Assembly: GCA_022701925.1 (NCBI GenBank)
Contig: JAKONM010000348.1
Span: 1-6,132 of the forward strand
Reading direction: 5' to 3'
DNA length: 6,132 bases
DNA from: Microbacteriaceae bacterium
GTDB lineage: Bacteria > Actinomycetota > Actinomycetes > Actinomycetales > Microbacteriaceae
The notes beneath the pieces were generated by a model that was not told the DNA's origin, did not search any database, and saw only the letters and a list, made by a program, of their open reading frames with translations. Positions 1 through 6,059 of this stretch are shown here, in pieces. The translations under genes and the position numbers were made by a program. Each line of letters starts with the position of its first letter. Position 1 is the first letter of the stretch.

Positions 1-1872
1 CAGCAGCGGGCTGAGCGCCTGGAACGGCGCCGCCACCAGCGTGATCGGGTAGATGCCGCCCACGGCGACCAGCTGCACGCCGAGCAGCACGATCGACAGC
101 ACCGTGCCGGCCCTGCCGAACGCGGTCTGCAGCAGCTGGTGGATCGCGAGGAACGCGACGCCCGCGACCAGCGCGACCAGGAGGAGCAGCGGCAGGGCGG
201 CCCCGTCGAGGCCGAGGGTCGCGGCGACCAGCACGACGACCAGCACCGCCTGCACCACGGCGACGACCGCACCCCGGCCGAGCGCCCCGCCGACCAGGCG
301 GGCGGTGCCGACACCGCTGGTCAGCAGGCGCCGGGACACCGCGCCGAACAGCAGCACCAGCGCGGCGGCGCCGATCCACAGGCCGACCGGCACGATCAGC
401 GTCGAGACGACCTGCCCCGGCCCCGACAGCGCGTTCTCGCGATCGGCGGAGGCGGTGATCGGGTTCGCGATCACCTTCCCGGCCCGCGTCTGCTGCGCCT
501 TCGTGAGGTTCGGCACCTGCTCCGCGCCGTCGGAGAGGCCCGAGCCCAGCTTCTGCGCACCGGTCGCCAGCTGCTCGGCGCCGTCCGCGCTCCTCCGCAC
601 GCCCTCGGTGAGCGCGTCCGCTCCGCTGCCCAGCCGGTCGGCGCCGGTGCCCAGCTGCGCCGCGCCGGAGGCCAGACGGTCCGCGCCCGAAGCCGCGGAC
701 CGGATGCCCGACGGCAGCTTCGCGAGCCCGGACGCCAGCTGCGAGGCACCGGAGTCGAGCGAGCCGCCGCCGGAGGACAGTCGGTTGCCGGCGTTCTTCA
801 GCTGCGGGATCGCGGCACCGGCCTTCGCCAGCTGCGCTGCCCCGGACGCCAGCTGCGACTGCCCGGACGACACCTGGTCGAGCCGGCCGGCCAGCTCCGT
901 CAGCACGCCCTTCGTGCGCGGGTTCAGGGTCGGGTCGGAGGCGGCGACCTGGCGGATGCCGTCGGCGATCGCGCCGGAGCCCTGCGCCAGCTGCTGCTGC
1001 GCGCCCGCCGACCTGCTGCTGAAGGCCGGCGCGACGCCGGTGAGGAACGAGTCCACGCCCTTCGTGTACTGCGAGACGCCGTCCGTGTAGGCGTCGACGC
1101 CCGAGGACAGCCGCTTCGCACCGCTCGCCGCGCTCGCGGCTCCGTCGGCGGCCGTGCGGAGTCCGGAGCCCAGCGTCGACGCGCCCGTGGAGAGCTGCCG
1201 CGCCCCGTCGCCGAGCGAGCGCGCGCCGTCGGCCAGCGAGTCGCCGCCGTCCGCCGCCCGGTTCAGCCCGGAGGACAGCGAGCCCGCGCCGTCGCCCAGG
1301 TCGGTCGCGCCGTCCGCCGCCTTCAGCAGGGACGTGCGCACCGTGGCGAAGCCGCCGTAGAGGCCTGACACCACGTTGGTCGTGATCTGCCCGCCCACGG
1401 TCTTGGCGATCGTGTCGCCCACGACGCCGCCGACCTGGCTGACCAGCGTGCCGTGCGCGTCGTCGGTGGTGATGCGGATGCCCGCCTGCTGCGGGTCGGT
1501 GCCGCTGACCGTCGAGATCGACTTCGAGAAGGTCTTCGGGATCGTCACGATCGCGTAGACCTCGCCGTCGGCCAGCAGCTGCTTCGCGGTCGCCGCGTTG
1601 GTCAGCGTCCAGTCGATGGAGGCGCCGCTGTCGGAGGACGCGGGCTTCGTCAGCCCGGAGACGACGAGGCGGCCGGCGGCCACGGTGGTGGTCGTGCCGT
1701 CGTCGTTCTTCGTCTGCACCAGGTCGTCCTGGTTCACCAGCGCGGCGGGGATGCGCGCGTCGCCCGAGTCGGCGGCCGAGAGCGCCGCCACGAAGACGCC
1801 CAGCACGACGGCGGGCACCAGGGCGACCAGGGCCAGGCGGAGGAACCGGGCCTGCAGGATGCGGCGGATCAT
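1..1872 (-). CDS. YhgE/Pip-family membrane protein (ABC-2 permease-like), C-terminus beyond window
   Basis: The frame is open from ATG at 1872 to the window edge (624 codons, no stop). I translated it by hand. The N-terminus is basic (MIRRILQARF) and followed by a membrane segment at about residues 11-32. A long extracytoplasmic region spans about 33-488. Hydrophobic segments follow near 489-512, 533-553, 558-580 and 588-609. The loop is dominated by short repeats of the form GAxxLxxG/SGAxQLxSG in two blocks (about 185-280 and 335-450), with a region richer in polar residues between them. One N-terminal span, a repeat-rich loop and a C-terminal membrane bundle are the hallmark of YhgE/Pip proteins, related to ABC-2 permeases and to EsaA of type VII secretion. 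The text ends near IYPITLVAAPFQALSP; I would expect roughly 60-90 more residues. The start overlaps the exporter stop by ATGA and has AAGGAG 8 nt upstream, so the two are translationally coupled. The substrate is unknown; a role in envelope export is inferred from context. Confidence 0.88.
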   Translation of the reverse strand, partial: MIRRILQARFLRLALVALVPAVVLGVFVAALSAADSGDARIPAALVNQDDLVQTKNDDGTTTTVAAGRLVVSGLTKPASSDSGASIDWTLTNAATAKQLLADGEVYAIVTIPKTFSKSISTVSGTDPQQAGIRITTDDAHGTLVSQVGGVVGDTIAKTVGGQITTNVVSGLYGGFATVRTSLLKAADGATDLGDGAGSLSSGLNRAADGGDSLADGARSLGDGARQLSTGASTLGSGLRTAADGAASAASGAKRLSSGVDAYTDGVSQYTKGVDSFLTGVAPAFSSRSAGAQQQLAQGSGAIADGIRQVAASDPTLNPRTKGVLTELAGRLDQVSSGQSQLASGAAQLAKAGAAIPQLKNAGNRLSSGGGSLDSGASQLASGLAKLPSGIRSAASGADRLASGAAQLGTGADRLGSGADALTEGVRRSADGAEQLATGAQKLGSGLSDGAEQVPNLTKAQQTRAGKVIANPITASADRENALSGPGQVVSTLIVPVGLWIGAAALVLLFGAVSRRLLTSGVGTARLVGGALGRGAVVAVVQAVLVVVLVAATLGLDGAALPLLLLVALVAGVAFLAIHQLLQTAFGRAGTVLSIVLLGVQLVAVGGIYPITLVAAPFQALSPLL

Positions 1873-4682
1873 GCGGAGAGCTCCTTGCGGACGGGCGTCG
1901 CGGTCAGGTGGGTGCCTGCGCGATCGGCGGTCGAGGTGATGATGAGGGCAGCCCGCTCGCCGTCGACCACGAGGTCGAGCAGGGCGGCCAGGCGCTCGAG
2001 CGCCTCCGGGCCGAGGTCGCCGGCGTCGACGACCAGCGCGGTGGCGCCGCCGGCGGCCGCGGCGAGCGCGAGCACCGCCAGGCGCTCCTCCGGCGGCAGG
2101 TCGCCGATCGGCCGGTCGAGGCGCAGCCGCTCGGGCAGCAGGTCGAGCCAGCCGCGCACGGTGCCGCTGCGCCGGCGGCGCGGCGCGAAGCGCAGCCGCT
2201 CCCCCACCAGGGCGGCCGGGGTGCCGGTGGCGGCGGACCCGTCGTCGATCACCGCGGCGGCCAGCTGCCGCAGGTCGCGCGCGCCGGTCGGCGCGACCGC
2301 GCCCTGCACCTGCACGCGCCCGGCCCGCGGCAGCAGGTGCCCGGTCAGCGTCGCGACGGCGCCGCGCCGGCTGAAGGACGGCACCTCGACGACGGAGGTC
2401 GTGCCGCGCTCGGCGTGCACGGTGAGCGGCTCCGTGTCGAACGGCTCCGGCGGCACCAGGCCGTCGGAGGAGAGCAGCCAGCGCCGCTCCCCCTCCGCCC
2501 AGTCGGTCTCCCGCCGGTGCTGGACCAGGGTCTCGCCCTCGATGTCGACGACGGGCAGCAGGCGGTCGAGCCAGGCGGGCAGGGCCCAGGCGGCGCGGCC
2601 GGCCAGGAACATGACGGCGGGCACCAGGGTCATGCGCACGACGAAGGCGTCGAACAGGATGCCGACGGCCAGCGCGAACGCGATCGGCTTGATCGTGCCG
2701 CTGCCCTCCGGCACGAACGAGGCGAAGACGAAGATCATGATCAACGCGGCGGCGGTGACGACCCGGGCGCCGTGGGTGAAGCCCCGGCGGACGGCCAGGC
2801 GCGGGTCCTTCGTGTGCGCCCACGTCTCGCGCATGCCGGAGACCAGGAACACCTCGTAGTCCATGGAGAGCCCGAAGAGGATCGCGACGCCCAGGATCGG
2901 CAGGAAGCTGAGCAGCGGCCCCGGCTCCACGTGCAGCAGGTCGGCGCCCCAGCCCCACTGGAAGACCGCCACGGTCGCGCCGATGGAGGCGGCGAGCGAC
3001 AGCAGGAAGCCGAGCGCGGCCTTCAGCGGCACGAGGATCGAGCGGAAGACCGCCATCAGCAGCACGATGGAGAGGCCGACCACGACCAGCACGAACGGCA
3101 CCAGCGCGTCGCCGAGCCGGGTGGAGATGTCGATCTGCACCGCCGTGGCGCCGGTGACGGAGATCGGCATGTCGTACTGCCGCTGGAAGTCGTCCTCCAG
3201 CCCGCGGATGCGGTTCACCAGCGCGATCGTCGCGTCGGAGGTGGGACCGGACTCCGGGATCACCTGCATGATCGCGGTGTCGAGGGTCTGGTTCGGCGTC
3301 GGCCGGCTGACCGCCTTCACGTCGGGCAGCGCCGCGATGCGGTCCCGCATCCGGTCCAGGTCGGTGATGAAGTCGTCGTTCTGCGTGACGTCGGCCAGCA
3401 CGACCAGCGTGCCGTTGCGCCCCTCCCCGAAGTACTGCGTCGTCAGGTCGTAGGCGACCCGCGGTCCTGTGCCCGGCGCCTCCGTGCCGTTGGTCGGCAG
3501 GCTGAGGCGCATGGAGGCGGCGGGGATCGCGAGCACCCCCAGCAGGGCGATCGCCAGCACGACGAAGAGCGCCGGCACCCGCTCGATCAGCCCCACCCAG
3601 CGGGCCCCGAGCGTGGTCGCCCGGCCGGCGGCCGCGTCCTCCGCCCGGCGCTGCGCGCGGGAGCCCTGCTTGGGCACCAGCCGCTCCCCCGCCAGCGTCA
3701 GCACGGCCGGCAGCAGCGTGAGCGAGCCGACCACGGCCAGCAGCACGGCGAAGGCGGCGCCCACGCCCATGACGCTGAGGAACGGGATGCCGACGATCAG
3801 CAGGCCGCACAGCGCGATGATCACGGTGGTGCCCGCGAAGACCACCGCCGTGCCCGCGGTGGCGACCGCGGTCGGCAGCGCCTCCTCCCGCGGCACCCCG
3901 GTCGCCAGCTGCTCCCGGTACCGGGAGATCACGAACAGGCCGTAGTCGATGCCGACCGCCAGCCCGAGCATCAGCGCCAGGGTCAGGCTGGCGCTCGCGA
4001 CGTCGATGAAGTTCGCCGTGAAGAACAGCGCGGCGATGGACAGCAGCACGCCGACGATCGCCGTGATCAGGGGCATGCCGGCCGCCAGCAGCGAGCCGAA
4101 GGTGACCACCAGCACGAAGGCGGCGAACAGCAGGCCCAGCGCCTCCGTGATCGAGGGGCCGAACGAGGCGTTCTGGAACACCTGGCCCGTGAAGGCCACC
4201 TTCAGGCCCGCGTCCTCGCCGATCGAGGCCGTACCGGTCACCGCGTCGAGGGTCGCCGCGGTCACGCCCGACTCCGGCTCCGAGAACTGCACCGACACGA
4301 TCGCGGACCGCCGGTCGGCCGACACTGAGTCGACGGCGTACTCGCTGTAGGGGCTGCCGACCGTCTCCACGCCCCGCACGTCCTCGAGCGCGCTCACCAG
4401 GCGTTCGATCGTGCGGCGGGCCTCGCCGCGGTCGACCCGCTGGCCGGCGGGCGCCACGACGACGGCGCTGGCGCTGGCGCCCGCCGCCTGCGGGAACACG
4501 CCGTCCAGGCGGTCGAGCGCGTTCTGCGACTCGGTGCCGGGGATGGTGAAGCCGTTGCTGAACTTGCCGCCGAAGCCGAACCCGACGCCGGCGAAGGCGA
4601 CGATCACGATCAGCCAGGCGGCGAGCACCCGCAGCGGATGGGCGTGGGTGAAGCGGCCGAGCCGGAACAGGAACGCGGTCAT
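1869..4682 (-). CDS. MMPL/RND-family exporter with degenerate ABC-ATPase-like C-terminal domain
   Basis: This 937-residue inner-membrane exporter belongs to the MMPL branch of the RND superfamily, which uses the proton gradient to export lipids, polyketides or drugs. The N-terminus (MTAFLFRLGRFTHAHPLRVL) is typical. TM1 lies at about 17-37, an extracytoplasmic domain at 38-182, and TM2-6 at about 183-330. TM7 is near 369-389, a second extracytoplasmic domain spans 390-525, and TM8-12 lie at about 526-695. The proton-relay Asp-Tyr pairs are present in both halves: GIDYGLF (D246/Y247) and SMDYEVF (D608/Y609). They correspond to the pairs known in mycobacterial MmpL3. The canonical protein would end near residue 711; another 226 residues follow in frame (see the domain entry). 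GAGGA lies 8 nt before the ATG, supporting this start. The gene sits 118 bp after tetR with no visible promoter between, and overlaps the YhgE gene by 4 bp. The substrate cannot be told from sequence; nothing marks it as a specific mycolate or drug pump. Confidence 0.95.
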   Translation of the reverse strand: MTAFLFRLGRFTHAHPLRVLAAWLIVIVAFAGVGFGFGGKFSNGFTIPGTESQNALDRLDGVFPQAAGASASAVVVAPAGQRVDRGEARRTIERLVSALEDVRGVETVGSPYSEYAVDSVSADRRSAIVSVQFSEPESGVTAATLDAVTGTASIGEDAGLKVAFTGQVFQNASFGPSITEALGLLFAAFVLVVTFGSLLAAGMPLITAIVGVLLSIAALFFTANFIDVASASLTLALMLGLAVGIDYGLFVISRYREQLATGVPREEALPTAVATAGTAVVFAGTTVIIALCGLLIVGIPFLSVMGVGAAFAVLLAVVGSLTLLPAVLTLAGERLVPKQGSRAQRRAEDAAAGRATTLGARWVGLIERVPALFVVLAIALLGVLAIPAASMRLSLPTNGTEAPGTGPRVAYDLTTQYFGEGRNGTLVVLADVTQNDDFITDLDRMRDRIAALPDVKAVSRPTPNQTLDTAIMQVIPESGPTSDATIALVNRIRGLEDDFQRQYDMPISVTGATAVQIDISTRLGDALVPFVLVVVGLSIVLLMAVFRSILVPLKAALGFLLSLAASIGATVAVFQWGWGADLLHVEPGPLLSFLPILGVAILFGLSMDYEVFLVSGMRETWAHTKDPRLAVRRGFTHGARVVTAAALIMIFVFASFVPEGSGTIKPIAFALAVGILFDAFVVRMTLVPAVMFLAGRAAWALPAWLDRLLPVVDIEGETLVQHRRETDWAEGERRWLLSSDGLVPPEPFDTEPLTVHAERGTTSVVEVPSFSRRGAVATLTGHLLPRAGRVQVQGAVAPTGARDLRQLAAAVIDDGSAATGTPAALVGERLRFAPRRRRSGTVRGWLDLLPERLRLDRPIGDLPPEERLAVLALAAAAGGATALVVDAGDLGPEALERLAALLDLVVDGERAALIITSTADRAGTHLTATPVRKELSA
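1872..2420 (-). other. C-terminal domain of the exporter resembling an inactivated ABC nucleotide-binding domain
   Basis: These are residues about 755-937 of the MMPL protein. Landmarks of an ABC ATPase appear in the right order. LTGHLLPRAGRVQVQG (about 779-794) matches the stretch that follows Walker A (LAGLLxPxxGxVxVxG). ALVGERLRF (about 823-831) resembles the TVRENL region. DLPPEERLAVLALA (about 861-874) sits where LSGGERQRLALARAL would. ALVVDAGDLGPEALERL resembles Walker B and the D-loop, and ALIITSTAD resembles the H-loop strand. Every catalytic feature is changed. VPSFSRRGAV stands where GxxGxGKST belongs, LPPEE replaces LSGGE, Ala follows the Walker B Asp instead of Glu, and Ser replaces the H-loop His. 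The assignment comes from hand alignment; the exact Walker A register is uncertain, but no P-loop exists in either register. I infer a non-hydrolysing structural or docking domain, perhaps for the neighbouring ABC-2-like YhgE protein. Confidence 0.6.
1881..1886 (-). promoter_or_regulatory. Ribosome binding site of the YhgE gene
   Basis: AAGGAG on the minus strand, 8 nt before the ATG at 1872. It lies inside the last codons of the upstream exporter gene, whose TGA overlaps the ATG. This fixes the YhgE start and indicates coupled translation. Confidence 0.85.
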
Positions 4683-4690
4683 GGGTGCCG

Positions 4691-4695
4691 TCCTC
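4691..4695 (-). promoter_or_regulatory. Ribosome binding site of the MMPL exporter gene
   Basis: GAGGA on the minus strand, 8 nt before the ATG at 4682. It supports that start over internal alternatives. Confidence 0.75.
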
Positions 4696-4701
4696 GATGG
4701 G

Positions 4702-4789
4702 TGCGGGTCGTGGCGACGGCGGTGTCGCGGTGGGCGGGTCTGCGGGTGGTGCGGGTGCCTGCAGGTCGGGTCCTGCGGGCGTTGCGGGT
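4702..4789 (-). repeat. Degenerate TGCGGGT (ACCCGCA on the transcript) repeats between tetR and the exporter gene
   Basis: TGCGGGT occurs at 4702, 4741, 4750 and 4783, with TGCGGGC at 4774. Two pairs (4741/4750 and 4774/4783) are spaced exactly 9 bp apart. The region also holds the 8-bp palindrome CCTGCAGG (4758-4765) and a small inverted repeat GCAGG/CCTGC (4761-4765 and 4772-4776) with a 6-nt loop. The whole 118-bp gap has no TA dinucleotide and no T-run, so neither a standard -10 box nor an intrinsic terminator is visible. The repeats may be simple-sequence drift in GC-rich DNA or a 5' structural element in the tetR-exporter mRNA; no function can be assigned. Confidence 0.6.
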
Positions 4790-4800
4790 CTGCGGAGCGG

Positions 4801-5379
4801 TCAGGCGGAGGGGGCGGGCTGGGCCAGCACCAGCTCGCCCAGCACGTCGACGAGCACGGCGCGCACCTCGACGGGGGGCAGCGGGGCCGCCGACCACCGG
4901 TCGGCGGCGACCAGGACGAAGGCCGCCCCGGCCAGCGCGACGCCGAAGCGCACGGTGTCGCGGTCGTGGGACCCGGCGGGGGTCAGCCGGGTGGAGAGGT
5001 CGCGGACCAGCGCATCGGCCTCGTCGATCACCGCGTGCCCGGCCAGCGCCTGGCCGTGGTTGATCAGCACGGCCACCGCCAGCCGGTGCTCGTAGAGGTA
5101 GTCGACGAAGCGCTCGAGGAACGCGCGCTGCGAGCCCTCGTCGGCGATGCCGCCGAGGGCCGCGAGCAGGGGCCGCAGGTCGTCGACCGCCGGCCGCAGC
5201 GCGGCGTCGAGCAGCGACTCCTTGCTGCCGAAGTGGTAGAGCACGCTCGACTTGGACATGCCCGCCTCGTCGGCGATGCGCTGCAGCGAGGCGCCGTCGA
5301 AGCCCACCGCGGCGAACTGCCGGAGGGCGGCCTCGAGCAGCGGCGCGGATCCGCCGGCCGACCGCGTGAAGTCCTGCAC
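4801..5379 (-). CDS. TetR/AcrR-family transcriptional repressor
   Basis: The 192-residue protein has the usual TetR length. The N-terminal DNA-binding domain covers about residues 10-60. Its helix-turn-helix is ASLQRIADEAGMSKSSVLYHF (about 30-50), followed by GSKESLLDAAL, the family hallmark in which Y-H-F and S-K-E-x-L-L are strongly conserved. Residues about 65-192 form the ligand-binding and dimerisation half, which is diverse in the family and does not reveal the inducer. The start is GTG at 5379. An in-frame TGA lies only three codons upstream (5388-5386), so no earlier start is possible, and no in-frame alternative preserves the first helix. No Shine-Dalgarno site precedes it. The gene is first in the tetR-MMPL-YhgE block. 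A tandem palindromic repeat covers its start, which argues for autorepression together with the exporter genes. The inducer is probably a compound or lipid handled by the exporter (inference). Confidence 0.95.
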   Translation of the reverse strand: MQDFTRSAGGSAPLLEAALRQFAAVGFDGASLQRIADEAGMSKSSVLYHFGSKESLLDAALRPAVDDLRPLLAALGGIADEGSQRAFLERFVDYLYEHRLAVAVLINHGQALAGHAVIDEADALVRDLSTRLTPAGSHDRDTVRFGVALAGAAFVLVAADRWSAAPLPPVEVRAVLVDVLGELVLAQPAPSA

Positions 5380-5409
5380 GATCGGTCAGCCTACTGCACG
5401 ATCGGTCAG
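5374..5409. promoter_or_regulatory. Double operator: two copies of a 16-bp imperfect palindrome, likely the TetR binding site
   Basis: CTGCACGATCGGTCAG is present exactly at 5374-5389 and again at 5394-5409, a 20-bp period. Each copy is an imperfect palindrome of the form CTGnnCGATCGnnCAG (6 of 8 half-site positions symmetric), the size and style of TetR-family operators. The first copy contains the tetR GTG start codon. The two copies flank and partly cover the putative -10 box TAGGCT. Centres two helical turns apart would put two repressor dimers on the same DNA face. The repeat and symmetry are seen directly; binding by this TetR is inferred. Confidence 0.8.
5388..5393 (-). promoter_or_regulatory. 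Putative -10 box of the tetR-MMPL-YhgE operon (leaderless start)
   Basis: TAGGCT on the minus strand fits the actinobacterial TAnnnT pattern. Its last base is 9 nt before the tetR GTG, so transcription would begin at or within a base or two of the start codon, giving a leaderless mRNA. This agrees with the missing Shine-Dalgarno site. At 17-bp spacing the -35 position reads GCGACT (5411-5416), sharing only GAC with the consensus. Confidence 0.5.
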
Positions 5410-5506
5410 GAGTCGCTCCCCCGCATGCGACGCGACCGCGGCCCGCTCGCGGACGCCTCCGGCATCCCGCCGGCCGCCTCCCATCCGCCGCCCGGCCGCA
5501 GGTCAG

Positions 5507-5512
5507 TACGCT
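5507..5512 (+). promoter_or_regulatory. Putative -10 box of the small membrane protein gene
   Basis: TACGCT fits TAnnnT and ends 10 nt before the ATG at 5522. No recognisable -35 lies upstream, and no clear Shine-Dalgarno site lies between the box and the ATG. A leaderless or near-leaderless transcript is possible. It lies in the 142-bp divergent region shared with tetR, about 100 bp from the operators. Confidence 0.35.
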
Positions 5513-5521
5513 CCCGGTCCC

Positions 5522-5767
5522 ATGGGCACCCTGCGCAAGTACCTGCTGAACCCCGCGATCATCTCCGGGCTGATCTCGGGCGTCTCCGCCGTGCGGCAGG
5601 GCCGCAAGAACGACACCGACTGGCGCACCTACCTGACCTGGGTCGCCTGGGGCCTCACCCTGGTCGTCGCCATCGGCACCGTGCGCATGGAGTCGCTGGA
5701 CCCCGACGATGCGAAGAAGCGCACCAGCGGCCCGCGCCTGGGCAACCCGCGCAAGAAGGTCGGCTGA
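5522..5767 (+). CDS. Small single-span membrane protein of unknown function
   Basis: The 81-residue protein begins MGTLRKYLLNPAIISGLISG and ends GNPRKKVG. A mildly amphipathic, glycine- and isoleucine-rich N-terminal stretch (about 8-24) is followed by a polar linker (QGRKNDTDWRTY). One clear membrane segment follows at about 38-54 (LTWVAWGLTLVVAIGTV). The C-terminal tail is charged and lysine/arginine-rich. ATG at 5522 is chosen because the protein is coherent only from here; the open frame continues upstream, but that part reads as arginine/proline-rich shadow sequence. No domain is recognised. From memory, similar short proteins with the DTDWRTYLTW-like motif occur as hypotheticals in Microbacteriaceae, which supports a real gene, but this was not checked. 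It is divergent from tetR and followed by a strong hairpin. No link to the exporter operon is evident apart from position. Confidence 0.82.
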   Translation: MGTLRKYLLNPAIISGLISGVSAVRQGRKNDTDWRTYLTWVAWGLTLVVAIGTVRMESLDPDDAKKRTSGPRLGNPRKKVG

Positions 5768-5788
5768 CCCCTCGATGACCCGCCATCG

Positions 5789-5819
5789 GATGCCGCTCTG
5801 AGCAACTCGGAGCGGCATC
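5789..5819 (+). terminator. Strong hairpin after the small membrane protein gene, probable terminator
   Basis: GATGCCGCTC (5789-5798) and GAGCGGCATC (5810-5819) are perfect complements. The stem extends inward through one G-U, one G-C and one A-T pair to 13 bp, with a 5-nt loop (GCAAC). It starts 21 nt after the stop at 5767. No T-run follows, so it is not a textbook intrinsic terminator; U-poor hairpins are common downstream of actinobacterial genes. A second copy of the right arm (GAGCGGCA at 5820-5827) follows directly. Confidence 0.62.
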
Positions 5820-6059
5820 GAGCGGCACCTCACCCCATCGCCCGACGCCCTCTCCCCGGACGCCGCTGAGGGGCGACCCGCCTCTCGACGACGCTCGGGT
5901 GGAACGGGTGACGAGCAATCGGAACAGCAGGAGCGTCGGAGCGAGGTCGGCTCGATCCCCGGCGGTCGTCCGGTCCTCCCCAGCCGCGGATCAAGGTGGC
6001 TCCCGCATCCGCACGGTCACGCAGCCTGCGCCGGCCGTGTGGCGCGGCAGCGTGCAGAC
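5820..6059. other. Intergenic region without a recognisable gene
   Basis: I find no credible coding frame, RNA gene, T-run or -10 box here. The only structures are the extra GAGCGGCA copy at 5820-5827 and a weak inverted repeat, GCGGAT (5986-5991) with ATCCGC (6007-6012). The region probably holds the promoter of the gene starting near 6060. Confidence 0.5.

Noticed and set aside
139..1368. Plus-strand open frame of 409 codons opposite the YhgE gene
   Set aside because: It consists of Arg/Gly/Gln/Ala low-complexity sequence with no domain. The minus strand here encodes a coherent membrane protein.
1908..4328. Long open frame (806 codons) on the plus strand, antisense to the exporter gene
   Set aside because: Its product is a low-complexity mix of Arg, Gly, Ala, Gln, His and Asp. 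It is the expected mirror of a GC-rich gene with few stops, while the opposite strand encodes a clear MMPL protein.
4401..4416. Extra CGATCGTGC match to the operator core inside the exporter gene
   Set aside because: Only the core matches, the flanks break the palindrome, and CGATCG is common by chance in this GC-rich coding DNA.
5252..5521. Upstream in-frame extension of the small membrane protein gene
   Set aside because: The added sequence is Arg/Pro/Ser-rich, runs antisense through tetR and across its operators, and has no membrane-protein character. ATG at 5522 gives a coherent protein.
5940..5970. GGCTCGATCCCC resembling a tRNA T-arm
   Set aside because: The bases flanking the loop do not form the 5-bp T-stem, and no acceptor, D or anticodon arms fit around it.
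5986..6012. Inverted repeat GCGGAT/ATCCGC as a possible operator or hairpin
   Set aside because: The arms are only 6 bp with a 15-nt loop and no extension, so chance is sufficient.
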